This document shows, piece by piece, positions 6,798 through 14,409 of a DNA stretch of 17,857 bases. Where the stretch lies: NCBI GenBank assembly GCA_964529325.1, contig CAZGWH010000048.1, positions 1 to 17,857 on the forward strand, given 5' to 3'. This DNA comes from GCA-2689995 sp964529325. GTDB taxonomy: Bacteria > Fidelibacterota > Marinisomatia > SCGC-AAA003-L08 > GCA-2689995. Position numbers and translations under genes: made by a program. Numbering within the stretch: the first letter of the stretch is position 1; each line of letters opens with the position of its first letter. The notes below the pieces were generated by a model that worked only from the letters and a program-made list of their open reading frames with translations, did no database searches and was not told where the DNA came from.

Positions 6798-7373
6798 ATG
6801 GAACAACTCGCACTCGGAATATTAGAGAAATCAAAGACTAAAGTCATTGCAGAAATACTGAATGGGTTCAATGGATTTAAAATTGAATTCATTGAAAAAA
6901 TCGGCAGTGATGATATTGCACAATTAATTGAAGTTTCAGAAGAATTAGTTAAAAAATTCGGTAAATCAGCGAAATTAACTAAAAGTAATATCACAAAATA
7001 TTTCAACAAAGATACACTCCCATTTGTCGCTCGTCAAGATTCTAAAATTATTGGGTACATTATAGGTGTTCCTTTAGAATACTTTAAAAAGGAAGCATGG
7101 TCTCATTATGATATTAATTTAGGGAAAGATAATACAATATATACCTATGCATTTGTTGTAAGTGAACAGTTTCAAGGACGAGGTGGATATGCCAAATCGT
7201 TAAAACGAGTGTATTTAAATTATGTGAAAAAACGAAATTATAAATTTATTACTGGCCATACCGAATTAGGTATCGCAAAGAACTTTTCAAAAGAGACAGA
7301 AACAGTTAAAATTTTTCCAGAATGGTATAATAGTAGAGTTTCTTTTGAATATTATAGAAGGCCAATAAGATAG
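6798..7373 (+). CDS. GNAT-family N-acetyltransferase
   Basis: A 191-aa acetyl-CoA-dependent acyltransferase of the GNAT fold. Motif A is clear: YAFVVSEQFQGRGGYAKSL, with the pyrophosphate-binding QGRGG at residues 126-130. Upstream beta strands carry FVARQDSKIIGYIIG (76-90), typical of the central GNAT sheet. About 30 N-terminal residues precede the domain. The tail ETVKIFPEWYNSRVSFEYYRRPI fits the final strands of the fold. No signal peptide. The acceptor (small molecule or protein) cannot be read from the sequence. It ends in TAG at 7371-7373, which overlaps the Shine-Dalgarno sequence of the next gene; the pairing with a secreted dockerin gene may be only positional. Confidence 0.85.
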   Translation: MEQLALGILEKSKTKVIAEILNGFNGFKIEFIEKIGSDDIAQLIEVSEELVKKFGKSAKLTKSNITKYFNKDTLPFVARQDSKIIGYIIGVPLEYFKKEAWSHYDINLGKDNTIYTYAFVVSEQFQGRGGYAKSLKRVYLNYVKKRNYKFITGHTELGIAKNFSKETETVKIFPEWYNSRVSFEYYRRPIR

Positions 7374-7376
7374 GAG
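7372..7376 (+). promoter_or_regulatory. Shine-Dalgarno AGGAG that fixes the next start
   Basis: AGGAG overlaps the GNAT stop codon and lies 1 nt before ATG 7378 but 7 nt before ATG 7384. The 7-nt spacing is normal, so 7384 is the better start. It is one of the few clear ribosome sites in a window where most genes have none. Confidence 0.6.
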
Positions 7377-7383
7377 AATGAAA

Positions 7384-7914
7384 ATGAAGTTAAAAAAATC
7401 AATTGTAATATTTTTATTATTTCAAATTGGGTTTAGCATTTCTTTATGGGATGTATATTTTGAATCAGAACCCGCACACGGATATGATAAGTATATGATA
7501 TTAAATCCAAACGAGGAGTATATCGGAGGATTTGGCGTCTATGAGGGTTTAGTTTTCATTGAAGGAAATGGAGCAGTTATTGACCTACAAGACGGTTTAG
7601 GAATTTGGGTATCTGGATCAGATTCTATTTCTGAAGTTAGATTAGATATGGAATATTTAACAATTATTAATGGCTCAGAATATGGTGCTTATTATTCAGG
7701 CTATGCAAATGGTAGTATAAAAAATTGTAATTTTATAAATGACTTTATGGGCCTAAAAATGTTAGACCAAACCTTTTTAAATGTGGTTAATTGTAATTTT
7801 ATTGATAATGAAGAATATGGGTTTGCAATATATTCTTCTATTCCAACTCATCATTTATCATATTGTAATGGGTGGAATAATGGTGAAACTTATATGGAAA
7901 ATTGCCCTGGCTGA
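7384..7914 (+). CDS. Secreted right-handed beta-helix-like protein, N-terminal part (ends at in-frame TGA)
   Basis: From MKLKKSIVIFLLF there is a signal peptide of about 19-20 residues, then repeats of short strands with G-x-N-C-x-F motifs (SIKNCNFIND, VVNCNFIDN) typical of parallel beta-helix proteins. The frame stops at TGA (7912-7914) after ENCPG, but the same frame continues open to 8283 into a dockerin, so this looks like the first part of one secreted protein of about 300 residues. The in-frame ATG 6 bp upstream (7378) is rejected on Shine-Dalgarno spacing. Beta-helix/dockerin proteins in FCB bacteria are usually cell-surface or extracellular; substrate unknown. Confidence 0.7.
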   Translation: MKLKKSIVIFLLFQIGFSISLWDVYFESEPAHGYDKYMILNPNEEYIGGFGVYEGLVFIEGNGAVIDLQDGLGIWVSGSDSISEVRLDMEYLTIINGSEYGAYYSGYANGSIKNCNFINDFMGLKMLDQTFLNVVNCNFIDNEEYGFAIYSSIPTHHLSYCNGWNNGETYMENCPG

Positions 7915-8283
7915 GGCAATATTTGGACTCTGTTAGAGCCCGAACCTGGTACTGGAAATATGAACTTAAACCCTGAATTTTTAAATCAAAACAATTTACA
8001 ATTTGACTATAATTATATATCACCTTGTATTGATCAAGGAGACCCCGCATTAACAGATCCGAATGGTTCACGGAGTGACATTGGAGCAAATTTTTATGAA
8101 AATTCGTTATTAGGTGATTGTAATAATGATGCAATGCTCAATGTAATTGATATTGTTGGAATAATTGATGGTTGTATTTTAGCTACAAATTCAGAAGATT
8201 GTAGTTGTGGAGATTTAAATGTAGATGAACAAATCAATGTAATTGATATTGTTATTATGGTGAATTATATTTTAGGGAATTAA
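7915..8283 (+). pseudogene. Continuation of the beta-helix gene: helix end plus dockerin-like repeats
   Basis: Directly after the TGA the same frame reads GNIWTLLEPEPG, then SPCIDQGDPALTDPNGSRSDIGA, a segment common at the end of beta-helix repeats in marine FCB proteins. Two EF-hand-like dockerin repeats follow: D-C-N-N-D...NVIDIV and D-L-N-V-D...NVIDIV, the second ending in NYILGN. The first ATG in this stretch is at 7960, but there is no signal peptide or ribosome site, so independent translation is unlikely. A single TGG-to-TGA change (Trp in a CPGWGN context) would explain the break; sequencing error or stop readthrough are alternatives. The stop overlaps that of the convergent CNBD gene. 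Confidence 0.65.
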
Positions 8284-8774
8284 CTTTCTAAAATTAATGA
8301 AATTGCTGTTGTTAATTTTAATATATCATCACTTTGCTTAACAACTTGCTTGGTAATGTTTTGAGTTAAGTTTTTTATGACCGTATATCCAAGTTGAAAA
8401 TCTTTTTCACAAATATTAAAAAAATCAGTAGCCATTAAAATTCCAATTTCAACCTCTGAAGTTGACCCAATACTTGCAGTTCTTTTATTATTATTTGTAA
8501 ATAAAGAATAATCACCAAAGAATGGATTCATAGATGAATCCAATGAAATCATTTCTTTTTCTCTATCATCAAATTCACTATTACTTGTTACCAAAGTCAT
8601 TGGTTTGCAAATCTTAACACTACCTGAAAAAAGGAAAATAATTGAGTCACCCACATCCCCTTCTTTTATTATCATTTTACCTTCGATAATTTTTTTTCTT
8701 TTAATTACTGAATTAAACTGTGAAATTTGTTTTGTTGTTAATCCATTAAAAAGTGAAAATTTTTCTAATTCCAT
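8280..8774 (-). CDS. Stand-alone cyclic-nucleotide-binding-domain protein
   Basis: A 164-aa protein that is nearly all one Crp-type cNMP-binding domain. Seen: the early strand IIKEGDVGDSIIFLFSGSVKI (35-55) and the phosphate-binding cassette FGDYSLFTNNNKRTASI (86-102), with Arg98 in RTA; the usual Glu of FGE is Asp here. About 14 extra residues lie in the loop before the cassette. There is no DNA-binding helix-turn-helix, so it is not a Crp regulator. Its ATG overlaps the potassium channel stop codon by one base, so the two should be co-translated. I infer that it senses cAMP, cGMP or another ligand for the channel. Its own stop overlaps that of the convergent dockerin gene. Confidence 0.85.
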   Translation of the reverse strand: MELEKFSLFNGLTTKQISQFNSVIKRKKIIEGKMIIKEGDVGDSIIFLFSGSVKICKPMTLVTSNSEFDDREKEMISLDSSMNPFFGDYSLFTNNNKRTASIGSTSEVEIGILMATDFFNICEKDFQLGYTVIKNLTQNITKQVVKQSDDILKLTTAISLILES

Positions 8775-9916
8775 TATTCTATTACCAATGCCCCCTCATT
8801 TGGTTTTATTAAATAATTATCATCTGGATTAATAACAACACCAGTTGTATCAGAATTACCAAATTGATGCCCAGCCTGTTTTAATTTTTTTTCAATAAAT
8901 TGATCAAGCGCAGAAGTATCTGCTGATAAAATTTCATTTACACCCATCTTATGGTGTATTTCATATACCCCTAAACAAATTAATTTTTTCCTAGACCTTA
9001 AATAACTAAATAATTCATTAAATGGTTTACCAATAAATGAGCTTGGAATGGGGACACTTTTTAAACTATTTGGTGAATTATAATCTAAAATTCTATTAAT
9101 CACTTCAGGGATTCCTGGAGCAAGAATATGTGCGGCCGCCATAAAAGTTTCAAAATCATCATCAAAAATTATTTCATCTGCATTTGCTCTCTTTAAATAA
9201 CGAATACTATCCTTATCATTTGCATATACGATTGTTTTACAATCGGTCGATAAATGTTTTATTCCCAAGGTGGTAATAATTGCTTTTTGGTCATTTCCTT
9301 GTTTATAATCCATTAATATAATTGCCGCATTCGCTTTTTTAACATTTGCTTTTTCTAAAATAGTTTCTTCAGAGTAATCACCAATAACAAAACGGATTTT
9401 AATATTAAATTTCTGAACAAAGGCGTTTAACTTATCTGGAGTTTCTTCGTTGACTAACACAATATCAATTTTATTTTTAGACAAATTTATTAATGAGTTT
9501 ATGACATGTTCCATTTTACGATTCCACCCGCAAATTAAAACATGGTTTTCAAAATTAATTTTTTCCAAACCTTTCCCTTCTCGTATTTTTTGTGTAACAA
9601 ACACAGATGAAATTGTACCCGTAACCACTGCAATTAATCCAATTCCAGAAATCATAATTACAATTGCGAAAATTCTTCCTGGGACTCCAACAGGCGACAT
9701 ATCACCAAAACCAACAGTTGTCATGGTTACGATAGTCCACCATAATGAATTAATTAAGCTGTTAAAACTAGTGGCATTTTCAGTGGGGGATTGGAAATCT
9801 CCTTCTAAAAAGAATATTCCTATACCACCTAAAGTCCACACGGCAAATAATGCAATAATTACTTTGGTAATGGGCTGAGCCCATAAATCAGCTATTTGTT
9901 CTTTTAGTCTATTCAA
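8774..9916 (-). CDS. Potassium channel with RCK (TrkA-N) domain
   Basis: A two-helix potassium channel like MthK: TM1 about 17-38, pore helix WWTIVTM with selectivity filter T66-T-V-G-F-G-D72, and TM2 about 82-107. An RCK/TrkA-N Rossmann domain begins near 123 (NHVLICGWNRKM; the glycine motif is GWN rather than GxGxxG, as in some channel RCKs), and a TrkA-C-like region lies near 280-380. The start codon is TTG (9914-9916); an in-frame TAA three codons upstream and the lack of an ATG before the pore support it. It would form tetramers in the inner membrane and conduct potassium under ligand or voltage control. The coupled CNBD protein downstream is a candidate regulator. Confidence 0.92.
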   Translation of the reverse strand: MNRLKEQIADLWAQPITKVIIALFAVWTLGGIGIFFLEGDFQSPTENATSFNSLINSLWWTIVTMTTVGFGDMSPVGVPGRIFAIVIMISGIGLIAVVTGTISSVFVTQKIREGKGLEKINFENHVLICGWNRKMEHVINSLINLSKNKIDIVLVNEETPDKLNAFVQKFNIKIRFVIGDYSEETILEKANVKKANAAIILMDYKQGNDQKAIITTLGIKHLSTDCKTIVYANDKDSIRYLKRANADEIIFDDDFETFMAAAHILAPGIPEVINRILDYNSPNSLKSVPIPSSFIGKPFNELFSYLRSRKKLICLGVYEIHHKMGVNEILSADTSALDQFIEKKLKQAGHQFGNSDTTGVVINPDDNYLIKPNEGALVIE

Positions 9917-9974
9917 GAATATTTAAATTTAATTAATCCCTTAATTTCAAATGATTTACCCCAAACTACAAACA

Positions 9975-10967
9975 TTATTTTGACATTTTCATCGGATCAG
10001 GTACTTTTCTTGCAATTAAGTATAATGTAATAATTGCAATTAATAATAATGTCAATACCCCCAACCACTGAAATCTATCTTTATAATAAATAGAAGACTG
10101 TGCAAAAATTACAAAATCATCATCAAGTATATCAACACCAGAGAACCGCCATAATAAAGTATCGCCAAATGTTGAATCAGCATTAGAGCTAATTAATAAA
10201 CCTGGCATAACGGTTGTTAATTCAATTATATCATCTGCTAAATCAATTGTAATTCGGGCTTCATTTTCATATTTATTAACTAAATCTGTAAACTGAAGAC
10301 TTGCTTTCTCAAGAAGATTTTTACAGATTATATTAACGCCTTCATTTTTAATAAATTCAAAATTTGATTGTAAAGATTCATTATTATAATTTTGATTTAT
10401 TTTATTCAGCCAATGTTGAAGATCTAATTTCACCATGGGTTCCAAATTAAACCCAATATCAGTTTCACTTAAAGCTTGATTAAAAATATATGATAATCCA
10501 TCAAACACCCAACCAGCAGGCGGATTATCTTGATCTTTTAAAAATTGTGCAACAAGGGGATATTTATGTGATGCTTTACGACCAACATAGGTAATATTAA
10601 TATCCCAATTCTCCCGAATAAATTTATTTGAATAATCAATGGAAAAGTGATGATCTAATAAAATTTCATTTGAAATAGAATCCGAATTATAAAATGAATG
10701 AGGGAGATTTTTTCCTTCTTCAAAAAATTTAACAGCTCGAAAATGATAATCCTCACTATTTTCATTAAAATTATGATTAATTACCCATTCTTGCCCCGAA
10801 GGTAATGGAAAATCAAAATCTACTAAATCTTTTTTATCCCCCGATGCTGAATGATCATAATCAAAACTTCCTTCAGGATATACGATTATTGAAATTTTAT
10901 GTTCTACACAAGAAGTAAACATTATGATAAAAAATAATATAAATAAAAAATTGGCTCGTTTTTGCAT
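9975..10967 (-). CDS. Uncharacterised lipoprotein with C-terminal transmembrane helix
   Basis: Not recognised as a known family. From ATG 10967 it is 330 aa. It starts MQKRANFLFILFFIIMFTSC, a signal peptide with a lipobox-like FTSC, and ends in a strong membrane helix (about 303-321, LGVLTLLLIAIITLYLI) followed by a short positive tail. The region between is acidic, with SFDYDHSASGDKKDLVDFDF near the N-terminus and a predicted periplasmic body of about 280 residues. A TTG start at 10979 in the same frame is possible but adds only MELI before the ATG. It lies 58 bp upstream of the potassium channel on the same strand, so a shared transcript is possible. Confidence 0.7.
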   Translation of the reverse strand: MQKRANFLFILFFIIMFTSCVEHKISIIVYPEGSFDYDHSASGDKKDLVDFDFPLPSGQEWVINHNFNENSEDYHFRAVKFFEEGKNLPHSFYNSDSISNEILLDHHFSIDYSNKFIRENWDINITYVGRKASHKYPLVAQFLKDQDNPPAGWVFDGLSYIFNQALSETDIGFNLEPMVKLDLQHWLNKINQNYNNESLQSNFEFIKNEGVNIICKNLLEKASLQFTDLVNKYENEARITIDLADDIIELTTVMPGLLISSNADSTFGDTLLWRFSGVDILDDDFVIFAQSSIYYKDRFQWLGVLTLLLIAIITLYLIARKVPDPMKMSK

Positions 10968-11049
10968 AATTAATTCCAAAATTAGAGGATTAAATTACGA
11001 ATAAATTTTCAAATAGTTTATATTACATTTCTGTATTAATTTTGATTTA

Positions 11050-12480
11050 ATGAAAATGATAACAGAACAATTTCTTAATTCAATAAAAAGAAAATTGAGT
11101 AATGAAAAAATACGAATCAATCCAAATGAATTGAAACTTTATGCAACTGACGGCTTGCAATTACATAAAGCTGTTCCAGGATGTGTTATATTGCCTGACT
11201 CGACTGAAGAAATTGCATGGATTGTGAAACAGTGTAATAAATATAAAATTCCATTTGTACCTCGAGGTGCAGGAACAGGATTAAGTGGTGGTGCTGTAAT
11301 ATCGGACGGGGTAATTATCCAGTTGAGTCGGTTAAATAAAATATTAGAAATTGATATTCCAAACAGATGTGCAATTGTACAACCCGGTGTTGTAAATGCT
11401 TATTTAACTCAAGAAGTTAAATCTCAAGGCTATCATTTCGCTCCAGACCCAAGTTCTCAAATTGCAAGCACAATCGGTGGAAATGTAGCAGAAAATGCAG
11501 GTGGCCCCCATACATTAAAGCATGGAGTTACTGTAAACCATGTCTTAGGACAAACAATCGTATTACCTAATGGAGAAATAATCAAAATTGGTGGAAAGCA
11601 TCGCTATAGTGCCGAATTAGATTTAAACTCATTATTTACAGGTTCAGAAGGAACACTTGGAATAATTTCTGAAATTATAGTCAATTTGAGTGAAAACCCA
11701 TTATCAACACGAACTCTATTATTAATTTTTGACAAAATTTCAAATGCAACTGATCTTGTCACTGAAATATTATTAGCAGGTGTAATTCCATCTGCATTAG
11801 AAATGATAGATCAACTTTGTATTCAAGCAGTTGAAAACCATTTAAAAATTGGATTTCCAAAAAATGCATCCGCTATATTAATTATTGAATTAGACGGAGA
11901 AATTGAAAATGTAAATTGGGAGCTTGAACAAATAAAACATATTTCCAAAAAATTTGTGAGTGAAAACATAATTGAAGCCACATCGGAAAAAGAAAGGCAA
12001 AATCTTTGGAGAGGACGAAAGCATGCAGCTGGTGCAATAGGAAATATTTCTCCCGCATTTTATACAAATGATGGAGTTGTTCCCCGTGATAAACTCACAC
12101 CTATTTTAGAATTTATTCAATTTGTTAGTAGAAAATATGAGATGAAAATTGCAAATTTATGTCATGCAGGTGATGGAAATATTCATCCTTTAATTTTGTA
12201 TAATCCAAAAGATAAAAAAGAGATTAAAAAAGCATTTGACTGTTCAACTGAAATTTTATTAAAATGTATTGAATTAGGCGGTGTATTAACAGGGGAACAT
12301 GGTATTGGCATTGAAAAAATACACCTAATGGAAAAAATGTTTGGGGCACAGGAAATAGAGTTACAACGAAAAATTAAACACGGATTTGATAAAAATAATT
12401 TATTAAACCCTGGAAAATTAATACCCAATAAAATGGGATGTGGAGAATTAAATATTTTCAATGAACAGTTTTCATCATGA
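11050..12480 (+). CDS. glcD: Glycolate oxidase-type FAD-linked oxidase, GlcD subunit
   Basis: A 476-aa flavoprotein of the GlcD/D-lactate dehydrogenase group, oxidising a 2-hydroxy acid (glycolate or D-lactate class) with FAD. Seen: the PCMH-type FAD fold with PRGAGTGLSGG (71-81), PDPSSQ (132-137) and TIGGNVAENAGG (141-152); the C-terminal oxidase domain with CHAGDGNIHPLI (near 369) and GVLTGEHGIGIEK (near 416-428). No signal peptide. It begins the glcDEF set; its stop overlaps the next start as ATGA. ATG 11056 is an alternative start two codons in. It lies divergently from the lipoprotein gene, so a promoter should be in 10980-11049. The exact substrate is not fixed by the motifs. Confidence 0.93.
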   Translation: MKMITEQFLNSIKRKLSNEKIRINPNELKLYATDGLQLHKAVPGCVILPDSTEEIAWIVKQCNKYKIPFVPRGAGTGLSGGAVISDGVIIQLSRLNKILEIDIPNRCAIVQPGVVNAYLTQEVKSQGYHFAPDPSSQIASTIGGNVAENAGGPHTLKHGVTVNHVLGQTIVLPNGEIIKIGGKHRYSAELDLNSLFTGSEGTLGIISEIIVNLSENPLSTRTLLLIFDKISNATDLVTEILLAGVIPSALEMIDQLCIQAVENHLKIGFPKNASAILIIELDGEIENVNWELEQIKHISKKFVSENIIEATSEKERQNLWRGRKHAAGAIGNISPAFYTNDGVVPRDKLTPILEFIQFVSRKYEMKIANLCHAGDGNIHPLILYNPKDKKEIKKAFDCSTEILLKCIELGGVLTGEHGIGIEKIHLMEKMFGAQEIELQRKIKHGFDKNNLLNPGKLIPNKMGCGELNIFNEQFSS

Positions 12481-13151
12481 TTGAATTTTCAAAATCTAAT
12501 TTCATTGTGAAAGTTAAAGGAAATAGTAAGCTTTCAGATATTCAAAATATATTGAAAATGGACTCACAATTTATTCCAATTGGACCATTTAATTTCGATT
12601 ATTCAATTAAGGAAATTATTGATTATAATTTATTTGGTGATTATGGAGACGAATATGGACAAGTTAAAGATTGGGTGATAAACCTTGAGCTAAATACTTC
12701 TAATAAAAACCTTATATTAGGGGCAGATATTGTTAAAAATGTTTCTGGTTATAACTTATTTAGATTAATTGTTGGTGCAAGAGGTGAGTTAGGAAAAGTG
12801 AATTGGGTAACTTTTAGAACATTACCCATTTATAAAATGACTAACATTAAGGGTATTCAAATATTAAGTGGAATACGAATTGTCTCTTTACCCGAACAAA
12901 TTTTTCAATTAACTCAATTTTTAAAAGAAAGAAGTTTTGAATATAAAATATTCAAAAATATTGCTGTGGTTGATATATTCATTCAAAATAGTTCAAAAAT
13001 GAAGAACTTTGAACAAAATGACTACCCCAAAATAAAAATATATATCGAAAAAATGTATAATTTAAAAAATGGTATTCCATTTATTATTAATCCACAAAAT
13101 AAAATTCAATCTATTATTGATGAAATTAAATCAAATTTCAAATTTAACTAA
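12477..13151 (+). CDS. glcE: Short GlcE-like FAD-binding subunit
   Basis: Placed between glcD and glcF and overlapping both, this encodes only 224 aa; E. coli GlcE is about 350. It keeps the most typical GlcE segment, LGADIVKNVSGYNLFRLIVGARGELG within residues 81-106 (D-x-VKNV.GYD..RL..GA.G.LG). The N-terminal FAD phosphate-binding region is much reduced: no GRGT/GxGT loop is visible, only IPIGPFNFDY near 33-42. It could still pair with GlcD as a structural subunit, or hold FAD differently. Its end overlaps glcF by 32 nt (from ATG 13120). Start is the ATG of the ATGA overlap. Confidence 0.8.
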   Translation: MIEFSKSNFIVKVKGNSKLSDIQNILKMDSQFIPIGPFNFDYSIKEIIDYNLFGDYGDEYGQVKDWVINLELNTSNKNLILGADIVKNVSGYNLFRLIVGARGELGKVNWVTFRTLPIYKMTNIKGIQILSGIRIVSLPEQIFQLTQFLKERSFEYKIFKNIAVVDIFIQNSSKMKNFEQNDYPKIKIYIEKMYNLKNGIPFIINPQNKIQSIIDEIKSNFKFN

Positions 13152-14304
13152 AATTATAGATGATTGTGTGCATTGTGGTTTATGCCTTTCATCCTGCCCG
13201 ACTTATCTCACAAGTGGATTAGAAGCAAAAAGTCCACGCGGACGGTTATTAATAATGAACCAAATTCAAGAAAATCCAAAATTGATGGATGAAGAAATGT
13301 TACATCACCTAAATACATGTTTAGATTGTAGAGGGTGTGAAACCGTTTGCCCATCAGGAGTTGAATATCATCTTGCATTCCAAGAAACAAATAATATTAT
13401 TCCTAAAAACCAACATCTTCCATTTTTATCAACATTCATTTTAAATGAAATAAAAAATAAAAAAATATTACCACTAATTAAATGGGGCATTTGGATAAGT
13501 AAAAAATTAAAAATACTTTTTCTTTTATCTAAATTAGGAATAAATACAGCAATACAAGGAAATTCAATTCCAGTTAATACAATTGAAGATTTAATGAAAA
13601 TTAAACCGGGGATTCGTAAAACAAACCAAATTTCAAAGGGATTAATTGGATTATACACTGGATGTATAATGAATGAATGGTTTATTAAAGTTCATAAATC
13701 AACGGTAAATGTATTAAATACCTTAGGTTATAATGTATTCATTCCTGAAAATGATATTTGTTGTGGTGCACTCCATCAGCATTTTGGAGATTCCAAATCA
13801 GCTTTTCAATTAAAAAGTGAAAATGAGAATATCTTTAAAAATTGTGATTTTGTTGTGGTAAACTCCGCAGGATGTAGTGCTGAATTAAAATCAATTAATA
13901 GCAAAATTAAATATCTTGATATTATTGAATTTCTTAATTCGCTAGAGATAAAAACAATAAATAATTTTAATAAAAAAATAATATGGGATGCACCCTGTCA
14001 TTTGAGTCATGCCCAACAATTAGCCTCTACTGCAATGGAATTATTTAATAAATTAGATATAGAACCTATTTTATGGGCTGGCCAAGAAATATGCTGTGGC
14101 GGTGCAGGAAATTACACTTTAATTCACCCACTCGAATCTGAAGAAATATTAAAATTAAAATACGATCAATTATTAAAATATGAATTTGATTATTTAGTAA
14201 CATCAAACCCAGGATGTCATTTACAGCTCGAAAAAGGTCGTCAATTATATAATAGAAAATTTCAAATAATTCATTTTGTCGAATTAATAGAAATGATTAT
14301 TTAA
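13120..14304 (+). CDS. glcF: Glycolate oxidase iron-sulfur subunit GlcF
   Basis: The electron-transfer subunit of the glycolate oxidase complex. Counted from ATG 13120 (394 aa): two 4Fe-4S ferredoxin motifs, C16-x2-C19-x2-C22-x3-C26-P and C67-x2-C70-x2-C73-x3-C77-P, then two CCG domains with GCIMN...DICCGALHQHFG and PCHLSHAQ...EICCGGAGNY, as in GlcF/HdrD-type proteins, likely carrying further clusters or passing electrons to quinone. An upstream in-frame ATG at 13069 would add 17 hydrophobic residues deep inside glcE; 13120 matches the usual start just before the first cluster, so I chose it. The 32-nt overlap with glcE implies coupled translation. Confidence 0.92.
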   Translation: MKLNQISNLTKIIDDCVHCGLCLSSCPTYLTSGLEAKSPRGRLLIMNQIQENPKLMDEEMLHHLNTCLDCRGCETVCPSGVEYHLAFQETNNIIPKNQHLPFLSTFILNEIKNKKILPLIKWGIWISKKLKILFLLSKLGINTAIQGNSIPVNTIEDLMKIKPGIRKTNQISKGLIGLYTGCIMNEWFIKVHKSTVNVLNTLGYNVFIPENDICCGALHQHFGDSKSAFQLKSENENIFKNCDFVVVNSAGCSAELKSINSKIKYLDIIEFLNSLEIKTINNFNKKIIWDAPCHLSHAQQLASTAMELFNKLDIEPILWAGQEICCGGAGNYTLIHPLESEEILKLKYDQLLKYEFDYLVTSNPGCHLQLEKGRQLYNRKFQIIHFVELIEMII

Positions 14305-14378
14305 TTTTATTAACGCAAATAACAACAAACTGTTAAAAAGTTTATGTTTTCATTTTCATTCAAATTAAATTAATATGT

Positions 14379-14384
14379 TATAAT
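14379..14384 (+). promoter_or_regulatory. Possible -10 element for the ASST-like gene
   Basis: TATAAT lies 26 bp before the ATG at 14410 in the 105-bp gap after glcF. No convincing -35 is visible. A weak stem AAACT/AGTTT just after glcF (about 14327-14343) is too short to call as a terminator. Confidence 0.3.
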
Positions 14385-14409
14385 TAGAAAATATAAGAAT
14401 ATATCAAAG

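Noticed and set aside
7378..7383. ATG 7378 as start of the beta-helix gene
   Set aside because: It is 1 nt after AGGAG, too close; ATG 7384 has normal 7-nt spacing.
7912..7914. TGA as selenocysteine or a recoded codon
   Set aside because: No SECIS-like hairpin was recognised right after it, the protein type is not a selenoprotein family, and TGA ends glcD at 12478-12480.
7838..8134. 98-codon minus-strand frame opposite the beta-helix/dockerin gene
   Set aside because: Shadow of the plus-strand coding sequence, with no recognisable motif or ribosome site.
9450..9878. 142-codon plus-strand frame opposite the potassium channel
   Set aside because: Antisense to clear pore and RCK motifs; composition is a mirror of that gene.
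13069..13119. Upstream start for glcF
   Set aside because: It adds 17 residues encoded deep within glcE; the family normally starts close to the first Fe-S motif, as ATG 13120 does.
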